A DNA stretch of 9,962 bases from an uncultured Clostridium sp. (GCA_934746785.1 CAKVFO010000127.1:1-9962), one strand, 5' to 3'; positions 1 through 5,366 are shown, counted from the first letter of the stretch. A program made the numbers and translations. Notes: generated from the sequence alone by a model not told the origin.

Positions 1-712
1 AGCTAAGGGAATTTACTTTGCAGTAGATTTCTTAAAGGCAACAACTAAGAGTTTATTAGATTCTAATTTTGAAGATAAGAAGTTTATAGATACAAAAGGA
101 AAGAATGTCATAGTAATTGGTGGTGGAGATACAGGTAATGACTGTGTTGGTACATCAATAAGATTAGGTGCTAAGAGTGTTACTCAGCTTGAAATGATGC
201 CTAAACTTCCAGATGAAAGACAAGAAAACAATCCATGGCCAGAATGGCCTAAAGTGTGCAAAACAGATTATGGTCAAGAAGAAGCCATTGCTGTATTTGG
301 ACATGATCCAAGGATTTATCAAACAACTGTTAAAGAATTTATTAAGAACGAAGCAGGAGAACTTTGCAAGGTTAAACTTGTTAAGCTTAAGGCTGAGAAA
401 GATGCAAAAACTGGCAGAATGAACATGGTTGAAGTTAAGGGCAGCGAAAAGTTAGTTGATGCAGATATCGTTCTTATAGCAGCAGGTTTTCTAGGAAGCC
501 AAGACTATGTAACAAAAGCTTTCAATGTTAAGGTTAATGCTAGAACTAATGTCTTAACAGATGAAGGTAAATATGAAACTAGCGTAGAAAATGTATTTAC
601 AGCTGGTGATATGCACAGAGGACAATCTCTTGTAGTATGGGCTATAAGAGAAGGTAGAGAAGCTGCAATGGCAGTTGATAAGAAGCTTATGGGTTATACA
701 AACTTAAAATAA
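1..712 (+). CDS. gltD: Glutamate synthase (NADPH) small subunit, 3' part
   Basis: This is the C-terminal half of the GltD flavoprotein, which passes electrons from NADPH through FAD and iron-sulfur clusters to the large subunit GltB for making glutamate from glutamine and 2-oxoglutarate in the cytoplasm. Reading begins at base 2 and about 236 codons are present; the family is usually around 470-490 aa, so the FeS-cluster N-terminus and the first nucleotide-binding motif lie left of the window. A second nucleotide-binding loop, IGGGDTGND, is read near bases 116-142. The family's C-terminal FAD-site signature, FTAGDMHRGQSLVVWAIREG, is read near bases 596-655. The motif NPWPEWP, also typical of GltD, is near 229-249. 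The frame is uninterrupted to TAA at 710-712. The ATG at 194 is internal and not the start. Related GltD-like subunits of other oxidoreductases share this fold, so the exact partner is unconfirmed. Confidence 0.93.
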   Translation, partial: AKGIYFAVDFLKATTKSLLDSNFEDKKFIDTKGKNVIVIGGGDTGNDCVGTSIRLGAKSVTQLEMMPKLPDERQENNPWPEWPKVCKTDYGQEEAIAVFGHDPRIYQTTVKEFIKNEAGELCKVKLVKLKAEKDAKTGRMNMVEVKGSEKLVDADIVLIAAGFLGSQDYVTKAFNVKVNARTNVLTDEGKYETSVENVFTAGDMHRGQSLVVWAIREGREAAMAVDKKLMGYTNLK

Positions 713-728
713 ATACTTTTAGCTATTC

Positions 729-773
729 AAAAGATATCAGTTATATTTTGAAATATAACTGATATCTTTTTTT
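729..773 (+). terminator. Intrinsic terminator of gltD
   Basis: The arms AAAGATATCAGTTATATT and AATATAACTGATATCTTT form an almost uninterrupted 18-20 bp stem with a tiny loop near 748-751. A run of seven T ends at 773. It starts 17 bases after the gltD stop codon and should end that transcript. Confidence 0.92.
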
Positions 774-820
774 GATGTATATGTAATTAAAAACAAACAA
801 AGTGTAAATTTAAGTGATAG

Positions 821-1555
821 CTGTTACTTATTCCGACAGTATCAGCGAAGGCTGCACCAACAATAACTGTATCAGGTTATTCTCAACCAACTAATATTTA
901 CAAAGGAAATGTATTTATATTGAAAGGAACTATATCATCAACTTCAACTATTACAAATGTGAATGTAAGAGTTAAAAACAATTCGACTAAGGCGTATGAA
1001 ATTAATAAGAGTTTAAGTAATAGTTCTTCTACTTTTGACTTAGGAAGATTAGATAATTATATTACATTCAATACTTTGACAGCAGGTTCAAAAACTATTG
1101 AAGTTTATGCAACTAGTGGAGGAGTATTTAAAGTTCTTGCAAGAAATAACTTTACTGTAGGAAGTACAAGTTCTCCTAATACAGGTTTAATGGTATGGCC
1201 AGTTCCATCTAGCAGCAGATTATCAAGCTGTTATCTTGATGGAAGAAATCATTGTGCTCTTGATATATGCGCATCATCAGGTGCACAAGTTGTATCATCA
1301 TGTTCTGGAAAAGTAGTAGCTTTAAATAATACATGTACTCATAATTATGCTAAGAGTTCATCTTGCGGCTGTGGAGGCGGATTTGGAAACTACGTAGTTG
1401 TAGAATCTAATGAAGGTGGATATTCAGGAAACACTTATTGTGTTGATCCAACTTATTATGTACAAGTTCCAACAGACATTAATGCCAATGCAGCAACTAC
1501 TCAATGCTGTTATGATTATGTTACAGATTTAAAGAAGAGATTAGGTTATAATTAA
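821..1555 (+). pseudogene. Decayed secreted M23-type (LytM) peptidase with Ig-like domain
   Basis: The open frame has no credible start. It begins right after tandem in-frame stops TGA TAG (815-820) with LLLIPTVSAKA, which looks like the last third of a signal peptide and its cleavage site. An Ig-like beta domain follows (about 842-1165: GYSQPTNIYKGNVFILKGTI and onward), then an M23 peptidase start: WPVPSSSRLSSCYLDGRNHC. His at 1250-1252 and Asp at 1262-1264 match the first zinc motif HxxxD. The later HxH zinc motif is absent; the protein passes from GNYVVVESNEGG straight into a cysteine-containing tail, as if a segment had been lost in frame. The intact family cuts peptidoglycan cross-links outside the cell. 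At least ten cysteines suggest disulfides. No SD or promoter is visible, and the gltD terminator ends 48 bases upstream. A later start such as TTG at 920 would lie inside the Ig domain, so I read this as a pseudogene. Confidence 0.68.
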
Positions 1556-1569
1556 TATAATAAATTGAG

Positions 1570-1612
1570 ACTGTGTCAGAATATTTTTAGTGTATTTTGA
1601 CACAGTTTTTTT
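1570..1612 (+). terminator. Terminator after the M23 remnant
   Basis: ACTGTGTCA (1570-1578) pairs with TGACACAGT (1598-1606), extended inward by G-T and A-T pairs, and is followed by seven T. It lies 14 bases after the remnant's stop codon, so this end of the old gene is intact. Confidence 0.9.
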
Positions 1613-1616
1613 GTAT

Positions 1617-1661
1617 TTGTAGTTTTTTATTATATCCACTATAATGAAATATTGTTATAAT
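1617..1661 (+). promoter_or_regulatory. Promoter(s) for leader 1 and the HTH gene
   Basis: TTGTAG (1617-1622) stands 17 bases before a consensus -10 TATAAT (1640-1645). A second TATAAT is at 1656-1661, with a poor -35. Transcription from the first would give about 33 bases before the leader peptide SD; the second would start almost at the SD. This is a motif match only. Confidence 0.5.
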
Positions 1662-1684
1662 ATACATGAAGGGAGAGGTGCTTA

Positions 1685-1711
1685 ATGAAAAGATATGTTA
1701 TTTTTGCATAG
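1685..1711 (+). CDS. Leader peptide 1, MKRYVIFA
   Basis: An eight-codon frame, ATG to TAG, encodes MKRYVIFA. It follows a strong SD-like GGGAGAGG (1671-1678) at a good distance and lies 79 bases upstream of the 91-aa HTH gene. Its last codons TTT GCA TAG belong to a 25-nt block repeated exactly at the end of a second short peptide, MKPFYFA, at 2257-2280. Both start Met-Lys, end Phe-Ala-stop, and are followed by a hairpin. Very short peptides in this position are the hallmark of ribosome-sensing attenuators. That this peptide is translated and regulatory is inference. Confidence 0.5.
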   Translation: MKRYVIFA

Positions 1712-1726
1712 CAGAGGCTATTGCAA
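1702..1726 (+). repeat. 25-nt direct repeat, copy 1
   Basis: This 25-base block is identical to 2271-2295. It runs from TTTTGCATAG, the end of the leader peptide, through CAGAGGCTATTGCAA, the 5' arm of a hairpin. The copies are 569 bases apart and flank the HTH gene. Identity stops sharply on both sides. Confidence 0.95.
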
Positions 1727-1751
1727 TTTTTTATAAGAATTTGTTATAGCC
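1716..1751 (+). promoter_or_regulatory. Leader 1 hairpin (candidate attenuator)
   Basis: GGCTAT (1716-1721) pairs with ATAGCC (1746-1751). After a T-T mismatch the stem continues with GCAA/TTGT and further A-T pairs. No T run follows, so it is not an intrinsic terminator. A ribosome at the leader stop codon (1709-1711) would cover the 5' arm. The 3' arm TTATAGCC (1744-1751) is also perfectly complementary to GGCTATAA (1794-1801), just inside the HTH gene's start, so two exclusive structures are possible. Confidence 0.55.
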
Positions 1752-1759
1752 AATGTTAA

Positions 1760-1782
1760 CCTAAATAAATTAAAGATTTAGG
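1760..1782 (+). promoter_or_regulatory. SD-covering hairpin before the HTH gene
   Basis: CCTAAAT (1760-1766) and ATTTAGG (1776-1782) form a 7-bp perfect stem with a 9-base loop. The 3' arm includes the first three bases of the SD AGGAGG (1780-1785), so the stem could limit ribosome binding. Its function is inferred from position only. Confidence 0.45.
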
Positions 1783-1790
1783 AGGCAGAT

Positions 1791-2066
1791 ATGGGCTATA
1801 AAAAGGCAGAAGAAGTTCTACCACAAGAATTAATTGAACTTATACAAAAATACGTTGATGGGGAAAATATTTATATTCCAAGAAAGAAAAATAGAAGAGA
1901 AAAGTGGGGCAATAAGACAAAGATACGTGAAGAACTAAGAAAGAGGAATGACCTTATTTTTAAGGATTTTCAACAGGGGTACAGGATTGAAGAGTTAGCC
2001 CTTAAATATTTTTTATCAGAAAAAAGTATTCAGCGTATTATTCATGAGATGAAAAAGGCATCATAG
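1791..2066 (+). CDS. Small helix-turn-helix protein, CD3324-like / Mor-like
   Basis: This 91-aa basic protein is predicted to be a DNA-binding regulator. The N-terminal part (MGYKKAEEVLPQELIELIQK, then VDGENIYIPRKK) resembles the small CD3324-like family of clostridia, which is related to the Mor activator fold. I recognise it from sequence feel, not a search. A strongly charged stretch follows (about residues 31-53, rich in Lys, Arg and Glu). Residues 56-88 read as a helix-turn-helix: FQQGYRIEELALKYFLSEKS, then IQRIIHEM. A strong SD AGGAGG (1780-1785) lies 5 bases before the ATG. It is the only full-size gene between the two repeated leader blocks and ends at its own terminator, so it is probably transcribed alone from the promoter near 1640. 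Expression may depend on translation of the leader peptide. No target or ligand can be deduced. Confidence 0.85.
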   Translation: MGYKKAEEVLPQELIELIQKYVDGENIYIPRKKNRREKWGNKTKIREELRKRNDLIFKDFQQGYRIEELALKYFLSEKSIQRIIHEMKKAS

Positions 2067-2078
2067 AAAGTATAGTTA

Positions 2079-2113
2079 GAAGTATACCAAATAATTAAGG
2101 TGTGCTTCTTTTT
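2079..2113 (+). terminator. Terminator of the HTH gene
   Basis: GAAGTATACC (2079-2088) pairs with GGTGTGCTTC (2099-2108) over 10 bp, including two G-U pairs, and is followed by five T. Confidence 0.85.
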
Positions 2114-2127
2114 AACGTATAGAAAGT

Positions 2128-2156
2128 TTTAAATTATAGTATCTAACTTATATTAT
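2128..2156 (+). promoter_or_regulatory. Possible promoter for leader 2 and the DUF1062 gene
   Basis: TTTAAA (2128-2133) and TATTAT (2151-2156) are 17 bases apart, just after the preceding terminator. This is a weak match. It would give a leader of about 200 bases before the DUF1062 gene. A CATAAT at 2212-2217 is an alternative -10 without a convincing -35. Confidence 0.3.
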
Positions 2157-2178
2157 TTACTCATACTTTTTTAGAAAA

Positions 2179-2203
2179 AATTTTGAGGTGGAATTTTGAG
2201 GTG
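2179..2203 (+). repeat. Tandem 12-nt direct repeat
   Basis: AATTTTGAGGTG occurs at 2179-2190 and again at 2192-2203, a 13-base period, about 50 bases before leader peptide 2. GAGGTG is SD-like and also occurs in leader 1 (1675-1680). It could be a protein site, a slippage duplication or a ribosome decoy; nothing in the sequence decides. Confidence 0.8.
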
Positions 2204-2256
2204 TGTGAAGTCATAATTGTTTATGGACAAGCGATTATGAGGAGGGGATTTTGCTG

Positions 2257-2280
2257 ATGAAACCATTTTATTTTGCATAG
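2257..2280 (+). CDS. Leader peptide 2, MKPFYFA
   Basis: A seven-codon frame, ATG to TAG, encodes MKPFYFA and sits 9 bases after a strong SD GGAGGGG (2241-2247). It ends 83 bases before the DUF1062 gene's ATG. It shares the Met-Lys start, the Phe-Ala-stop end and the following hairpin with leader peptide 1, and the shared codons fall in the 25-nt repeat. The A of its ATG is the last base of the TGA of another tiny frame, MRRGFC (2237-2257). A role as a ribosome-sensing leader is inferred. Confidence 0.5.
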   Translation: MKPFYFA

Positions 2281-2295
2281 CAGAGGCTATTGCAA
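2271..2295 (+). repeat. 25-nt direct repeat, copy 2
   Basis: Exact second copy of the block at 1702-1726. It covers the last two codons and stop of leader peptide 2 plus the 5' arm of the following hairpin. Flanking bases differ. Confidence 0.95.
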
Positions 2296-2323
2296 ATAGT
2301 TAAAAAGAAAAGAGTAATAGCCT
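2284..2323 (+). promoter_or_regulatory. Leader 2 hairpin (candidate attenuator)
   Basis: AGGCTATT (2284-2291) pairs perfectly with AATAGCCT (2316-2323), extended inward by G-T and C-G pairs. Below the stem, GCA (2280-2282) can also pair with TGC (2326-2328) across a small bulge. The 5' arm is in the repeat; the 3' arm differs from leader 1 yet keeps the complementarity. Only four T follow, so termination is doubtful. TTTTGC (2323-2328) can alternatively pair with GCAAAA (2359-2364), which includes the A of the gene's ATG. CTTAA (2333-2337) can pair with TTAAG (2349-2353) of the SD. Confidence 0.5.
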
Positions 2324-2350
2324 TTTGCAATTCTTAAAAGTAATTATATT

Positions 2351-2356
2351 AAGGAG
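2351..2356 (+). promoter_or_regulatory. SD deciding the DUF1062 start
   Basis: AAGGAG lies 7 bases before the ATG at 2364. An upstream in-frame TTG at 2325 falls inside the leader hairpin and has no SD, so the ATG is preferred. Confidence 0.8.
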
Positions 2357-2363
2357 AAGCAAA

Positions 2364-2936
2364 ATGAGTTATTTAAGAAAGTTTGAATATAAAGTAGTTC
2401 CAGAAGGTTCATTTAAGGTGAAAAGAAATTGTTCAGGGTGTGGCTGTAAAGCAACATTCGTTAATACTAATAATTTTAGAGTTAATGCTAATGGTAGAAA
2501 TTTAGATGTATGGCTTATATACCAATGTGAAAAGTGTAAGCATACTTATAATTTATCAATTTATGATCGTAATAAACCACAGTTTATAGATGAAGAAGAA
2601 TATAAAATGTTTATTGAGAATTCAAAAGAAGCAGCTATGGAATATGGGAGAAATGTATCACTTTTTTCTAAGAATAAAGCAGAGATTGACTGGAGAAATG
2701 TAGAGTATAATTTTGAGGAAGTTACCCCTATAGATGATGGGATACAGCTTAAACAAGGTGATTTATTGGTGATTCATAATAACAGTCAGTTAAAGATAAG
2801 AACAGACAAGGTTTTAAGTGAGGTTTTAAATATTACAAGAAGTAAAGTTAAGTCATTAGAGAAGAGTAATCTTATTAAGATTAATGAAAATAGACAAGAA
2901 CATAAAGTTGAAGTTGAAATATGTGGAGTTATATAG
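2364..2936 (+). CDS. DUF1062 family zinc-ribbon protein
   Basis: This 190-aa soluble protein is recognised as DUF1062 by its N-terminal pattern (MSYLRKFEYKVVP, then FKVKRNCSGCG, NNFRVNANGRNLDVWLIYQC and EKCKHTYNL). The family has no established function that I know of. C23-x2-C26 and C55-x2-C58 form a likely zinc ribbon. The middle (residues about 70-130) is acidic and unassigned. Residues 143-174 (LKIRTDKVLSEVLNITRSKV, then KSLEKSNLIKIN) resemble the core of an S4 RNA-binding domain, in which a leading basic-x-Asp-Lys-x-Leu helix is followed by Ser-Arg-Ser-x-Val/Ala-Lys. A zinc ribbon plus an S4-like end would suit an RNA- or ribosome-binding protein. This fits the leader-peptide cassette upstream, but it is inference. 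The start was chosen for its SD. The gene is transcribed alone toward helD. Confidence 0.85.
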   Translation: MSYLRKFEYKVVPEGSFKVKRNCSGCGCKATFVNTNNFRVNANGRNLDVWLIYQCEKCKHTYNLSIYDRNKPQFIDEEEYKMFIENSKEAAMEYGRNVSLFSKNKAEIDWRNVEYNFEEVTPIDDGIQLKQGDLLVIHNNSQLKIRTDKVLSEVLNITRSKVKSLEKSNLIKINENRQEHKVEVEICGVI

Positions 2937-3000
2937 AATTAAGATAAAATTATTTATAATTCACAATCTCTTTAATAATAGATGGTATAAAAATATATTT

Positions 3001-3040
3001 AAAGTGCACTCTGTATAATTCAAAGTGCACTTAATTTTTT
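3001..3040 (+). terminator. Terminator between DUF1062 gene and helD
   Basis: AAGTGCACT (3002-3010) pairs with AGTGCACTT (3024-3032), 9 bp, followed shortly by six T (3035-3040). On the minus strand the U-rich stretch after the stem is poorer, so it mainly serves the plus-strand gene and may serve convergent helD too. Confidence 0.8.
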
Positions 3041-5210
3041 ATACTAAATCATAAAGAGAATTATCTGCTGGAAGTATTGAATCTAATGAAGTATTACTGA
3101 ATATATGGAGTTCATGTAATGCTCTTGTGCAAGCAGTATAGAATAAGTGCTTATCGTGGGCTTCTATATATTTCTCTCCATCTGCAATTATAACTCCATC
3201 AAATTCTAAGCCCTTAGCTAGATATGAGGTAATTATATTTACACCTGTTTTAAATTCACATTTATCAGTGGTAATTAAGTTAATGTTAGAATCATGTGCT
3301 TTTAAACCATCAAATAATTCTTCACAGGACTTTTTATTCTTACCTATAACTGCAATTGACTTATATCCTTTATTCTTCATATCATTAATAACTTCAGAAA
3401 TCTGCTTTTCTAAGTTATTATTTGTTATATGAATAGCAGGATTATCACCTAATCTATGAACAGCTTCTATAGGTTCATGAGTATCTAATAACTCTTTTGC
3501 AAAATTAGTAATATTAAAAGTCGAACGGTAGCTTTTTGTAAGAACTACAGTTTTTATATCATTGAAGACTTTAGTAATACCATCTCTGCTTTTAACATTA
3601 GAATGTTTATCTATTCTTTGGTTTAAATCTCCCATAATAGTCACTGAAGCATTAGGGAAAGTCTTCTTTATCATTTCATAGAATAAAGGACTATAATCTT
3701 GAGCTTCATCAACAAGAATATGTTTTATATTATCATAAGTTTTGAAGCCTTCAAGGGCAGCTCTTATATATACAATAGGCGTTATATCTTCATATTTTAC
3801 TTCATTAAGTGCAAGATATCTTAATGTAACATCTTTTATTTCTTTTAGATTATCTTTGCTGTATTTATCAATGTTATCCCAAAGTAATTTATAGATATAT
3901 ACGTTATTAAAAGAGTTTACCATGCTGTCAACCTGCTTATTAACCTCTTCTCTGCAGTAATCATAAAATACTTTTTTATCTTCTACATAGTCAAAATATA
4001 CATTGTCTTTATCAGATAGATACTTAGTTTCTACTTGAGAGAATAAGCTGTTCTTAATTACATCAAGTCTATTGAAGAAAGGAATATTATTAAATCTTTC
4101 GAAGAAGGTTCTTTCAACAGCTTTTCTTTTTATAATTTCTTTTCCATCTATCATTATAGGTTTTATATTAGTAATAAGTTTTGGAACATCTAACACAAAA
4201 TTACTTAATACACCCATAAATTCAGGAGTATTCTTATATTCCATAGATTTAGCTCTTAAGTTAAAATCCTTTTTATCTATATTGTCAGAGTAAATATAAT
4301 CTAAATGATCATTTTTATTCTCATATATATAGTTTTGAGGTAAAAATCTAGCAGCATAAATTTCAAAAGTAGTCTGCTGAATATTAGTTTCGCCAAGGTC
4401 AGGAAGTACATCAGAAATATAATCTGCAAAAACTTCGTTAGGGCTGAAGATTAATATATTATCAGCTGTAAGATTTTTTCTGTGTTTGTATAGAAGATAA
4501 GCAGATCTGTGTAAAGCAATAGAAGTTTTACCTGAACCTGCAGCACCTTGAATAAATAATACTTTGCTGTCATCACTTCTTAGAATGTCATTTTGTTCTC
4601 TTTGAATTGATGCTACTATGTTTTTCATTTTATCAGTAGCATTACCACTTAGCATTGAATTTAAGGCATCATCACATAAGCTTTCGTTAGAGTTATGCAT
4701 AAAAACAATTTTATTATTTTTTATATTATATTGTCTTGTAAATTCTATTTCACCAGTAACTCTTCTTTGAGGTGTATCATAATATGCAGGGCCTGATTCA
4801 AAGTCATAGAACATGTTTGCTACAGGACTTCTCCAGTCAAATACATATATATCAAAGTTATCTCTATCTTCAATAGTAGATAGTCCTATATAAAAGCTAT
4901 CTGCTTCTTCATCCTCTTCTTTAAAATCTAATCTTGCAAAGTAAGGTGAATTTAGTTGTCTTTCTAAAGTTCTTATTTTGTTATTCTTTTGAGAATGAAT
5001 TTTTTCATTAAGAGCAACCTGACTGCAGTTTTCATTTATTTCAATTTCATCTAATTCATTTCTGTTATCCCATAAAAATTTTCTATGCTTTATAATGTCT
5101 TTGTTTTGACTTTCACTTGAGGAAATATAAGAGTCTAATAAGCATTGTATTTTTTCTACAGTCGTTTTAAGATATATATTTTCATCATTCAAATCTCGTC
5201 CGTTTATCAT
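3039..5210 (-). CDS. helD: RNA polymerase recycling motor ATPase HelD
   Basis: This 723-aa UvrD/Rep-like superfamily 1 ATPase is the HelD type. In Bacillus and mycobacteria HelD binds core RNA polymerase and uses ATP to release stalled enzyme from DNA or bound transcripts. The N-terminal part (residues about 10-85) is a likely coiled-coil arm. Then come the HelD signatures YIGLSTIEDRDNFDIYVFDW and RSPVANMFYDF. Walker A GAAGSGKT is at residues 222-229 (Lys228), and Walker B plus motif II, LVDEAQD, ends at 505. Motif III-like IMGDLNQRID, motif IV-like KSYRST, motif V TSYLAKGLEFDGVII and motif VI LFYTACTRAL follow near the C-terminus. Length is close to the Bacillus protein (about 770 aa). The start is the ATG at 5210: AAGGAG is 9 bases upstream and the promoter's expected start site, near 5237, makes the longer TTG frame (5240) impossible. 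It stands alone, divergent from nothing, with the 5367-6743 gene upstream on the same strand but behind a hairpin. Confidence 0.94.
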   Translation of the reverse strand: MINGRDLNDENIYLKTTVEKIQCLLDSYISSSESQNKDIIKHRKFLWDNRNELDEIEINENCSQVALNEKIHSQKNNKIRTLERQLNSPYFARLDFKEEDEEADSFYIGLSTIEDRDNFDIYVFDWRSPVANMFYDFESGPAYYDTPQRRVTGEIEFTRQYNIKNNKIVFMHNSNESLCDDALNSMLSGNATDKMKNIVASIQREQNDILRSDDSKVLFIQGAAGSGKTSIALHRSAYLLYKHRKNLTADNILIFSPNEVFADYISDVLPDLGETNIQQTTFEIYAARFLPQNYIYENKNDHLDYIYSDNIDKKDFNLRAKSMEYKNTPEFMGVLSNFVLDVPKLITNIKPIMIDGKEIIKRKAVERTFFERFNNIPFFNRLDVIKNSLFSQVETKYLSDKDNVYFDYVEDKKVFYDYCREEVNKQVDSMVNSFNNVYIYKLLWDNIDKYSKDNLKEIKDVTLRYLALNEVKYEDITPIVYIRAALEGFKTYDNIKHILVDEAQDYSPLFYEMIKKTFPNASVTIMGDLNQRIDKHSNVKSRDGITKVFNDIKTVVLTKSYRSTFNITNFAKELLDTHEPIEAVHRLGDNPAIHITNNNLEKQISEVINDMKNKGYKSIAVIGKNKKSCEELFDGLKAHDSNINLITTDKCEFKTGVNIITSYLAKGLEFDGVIIADGEKYIEAHDKHLFYTACTRALHELHIFSNTSLDSILPADNSLYDLV

Positions 5211-5219
5211 TTTATCAAG

Positions 5220-5225
5220 CTCCTT
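5220..5225 (-). promoter_or_regulatory. SD deciding the helD start
   Basis: The minus strand reads AAGGAG here, 9 bases before the ATG at 5210-5208. It lies inside the longer frame opened by TTG at 5240, which argues against that start. Confidence 0.85.
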
Positions 5226-5243
5226 AAAAATAGTGGTCAATAA

Positions 5244-5272
5244 ATTTTAATAATAAAATTAAAGACTGTCAA
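5244..5272 (-). promoter_or_regulatory. helD promoter
   Basis: On the minus strand, consensus TTGACA (5272-5267) stands 17 bases before TAAAAT (5249-5244), a near-ideal sigma-A type promoter. Transcription should begin near 5237 and give a leader of about 27 bases with the SD in its centre. Sixteen bases of this promoter (5253-5268) recur exactly at 8006-8021. Confidence 0.78.
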
Positions 5273-5302
5273 GATAGAACTAGAATAACTTGGCTCATAT
5301 AA

Positions 5303-5341
5303 TGAAAGAATAGGCATGTCCTAAATTAATAGGACATGCCT
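5303..5341 (-). terminator. Terminator of the DUF2334 gene
   Basis: AGGCATGTCCTA (5312-5323) and TAGGACATGCCT (5330-5341) form a perfect 12-bp stem with loop AATTAA. On the minus strand ATTCTTTC follows, a modest U tract. It starts 26 bases after the upstream gene's stop and separates it from helD. Confidence 0.75.
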
Positions 5342-5366
5342 CTTCTTAAATTAAGCTGATTCAATA

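Noticed and set aside
213..422. Open frame of 69 codons, plus strand
   Set aside because: It lies inside gltD in another frame, has no SD and gives a Lys/Leu-rich sequence without a recognisable pattern.
1716..1751. Leader 1 hairpin as intrinsic terminator
   Set aside because: The bases after the stem are CAATGTTAACC, without a T run.
713..1790. Known riboswitch or T-box in the intergenic regions
   Set aside because: No T-box GGTGG element, long conserved core or recognised ligand-binding motif was seen; the structures are terminators and the short leader hairpin.
1702..2295. Repeat pair as phage attachment sites or transposon ends
   Set aside because: No integrase, transposase, inverted ends or tRNA is present, and the blocks align with peptide ends and stems, which regulation explains better.
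2325..2363. Longer DUF1062 start at TTG 2325
   Set aside because: It has no SD and sits in the leader hairpin; the ATG at 2364 has a good SD and gives the family's usual MSYLRKFEY-like start.
4072..4293. Open frame of 73 codons, plus strand, hydrophobic
   Set aside because: It is antisense within helD, whose motifs are intact on the other strand; the hydrophobic look comes from reversed Lys/Asn-rich codons.
5211..5240. Ten-codon N-terminal extension of HelD from TTG at 5240
   Set aside because: The promoter's expected start site is near 5237 and the SD lies inside the extension, so it would not be in a translatable position.
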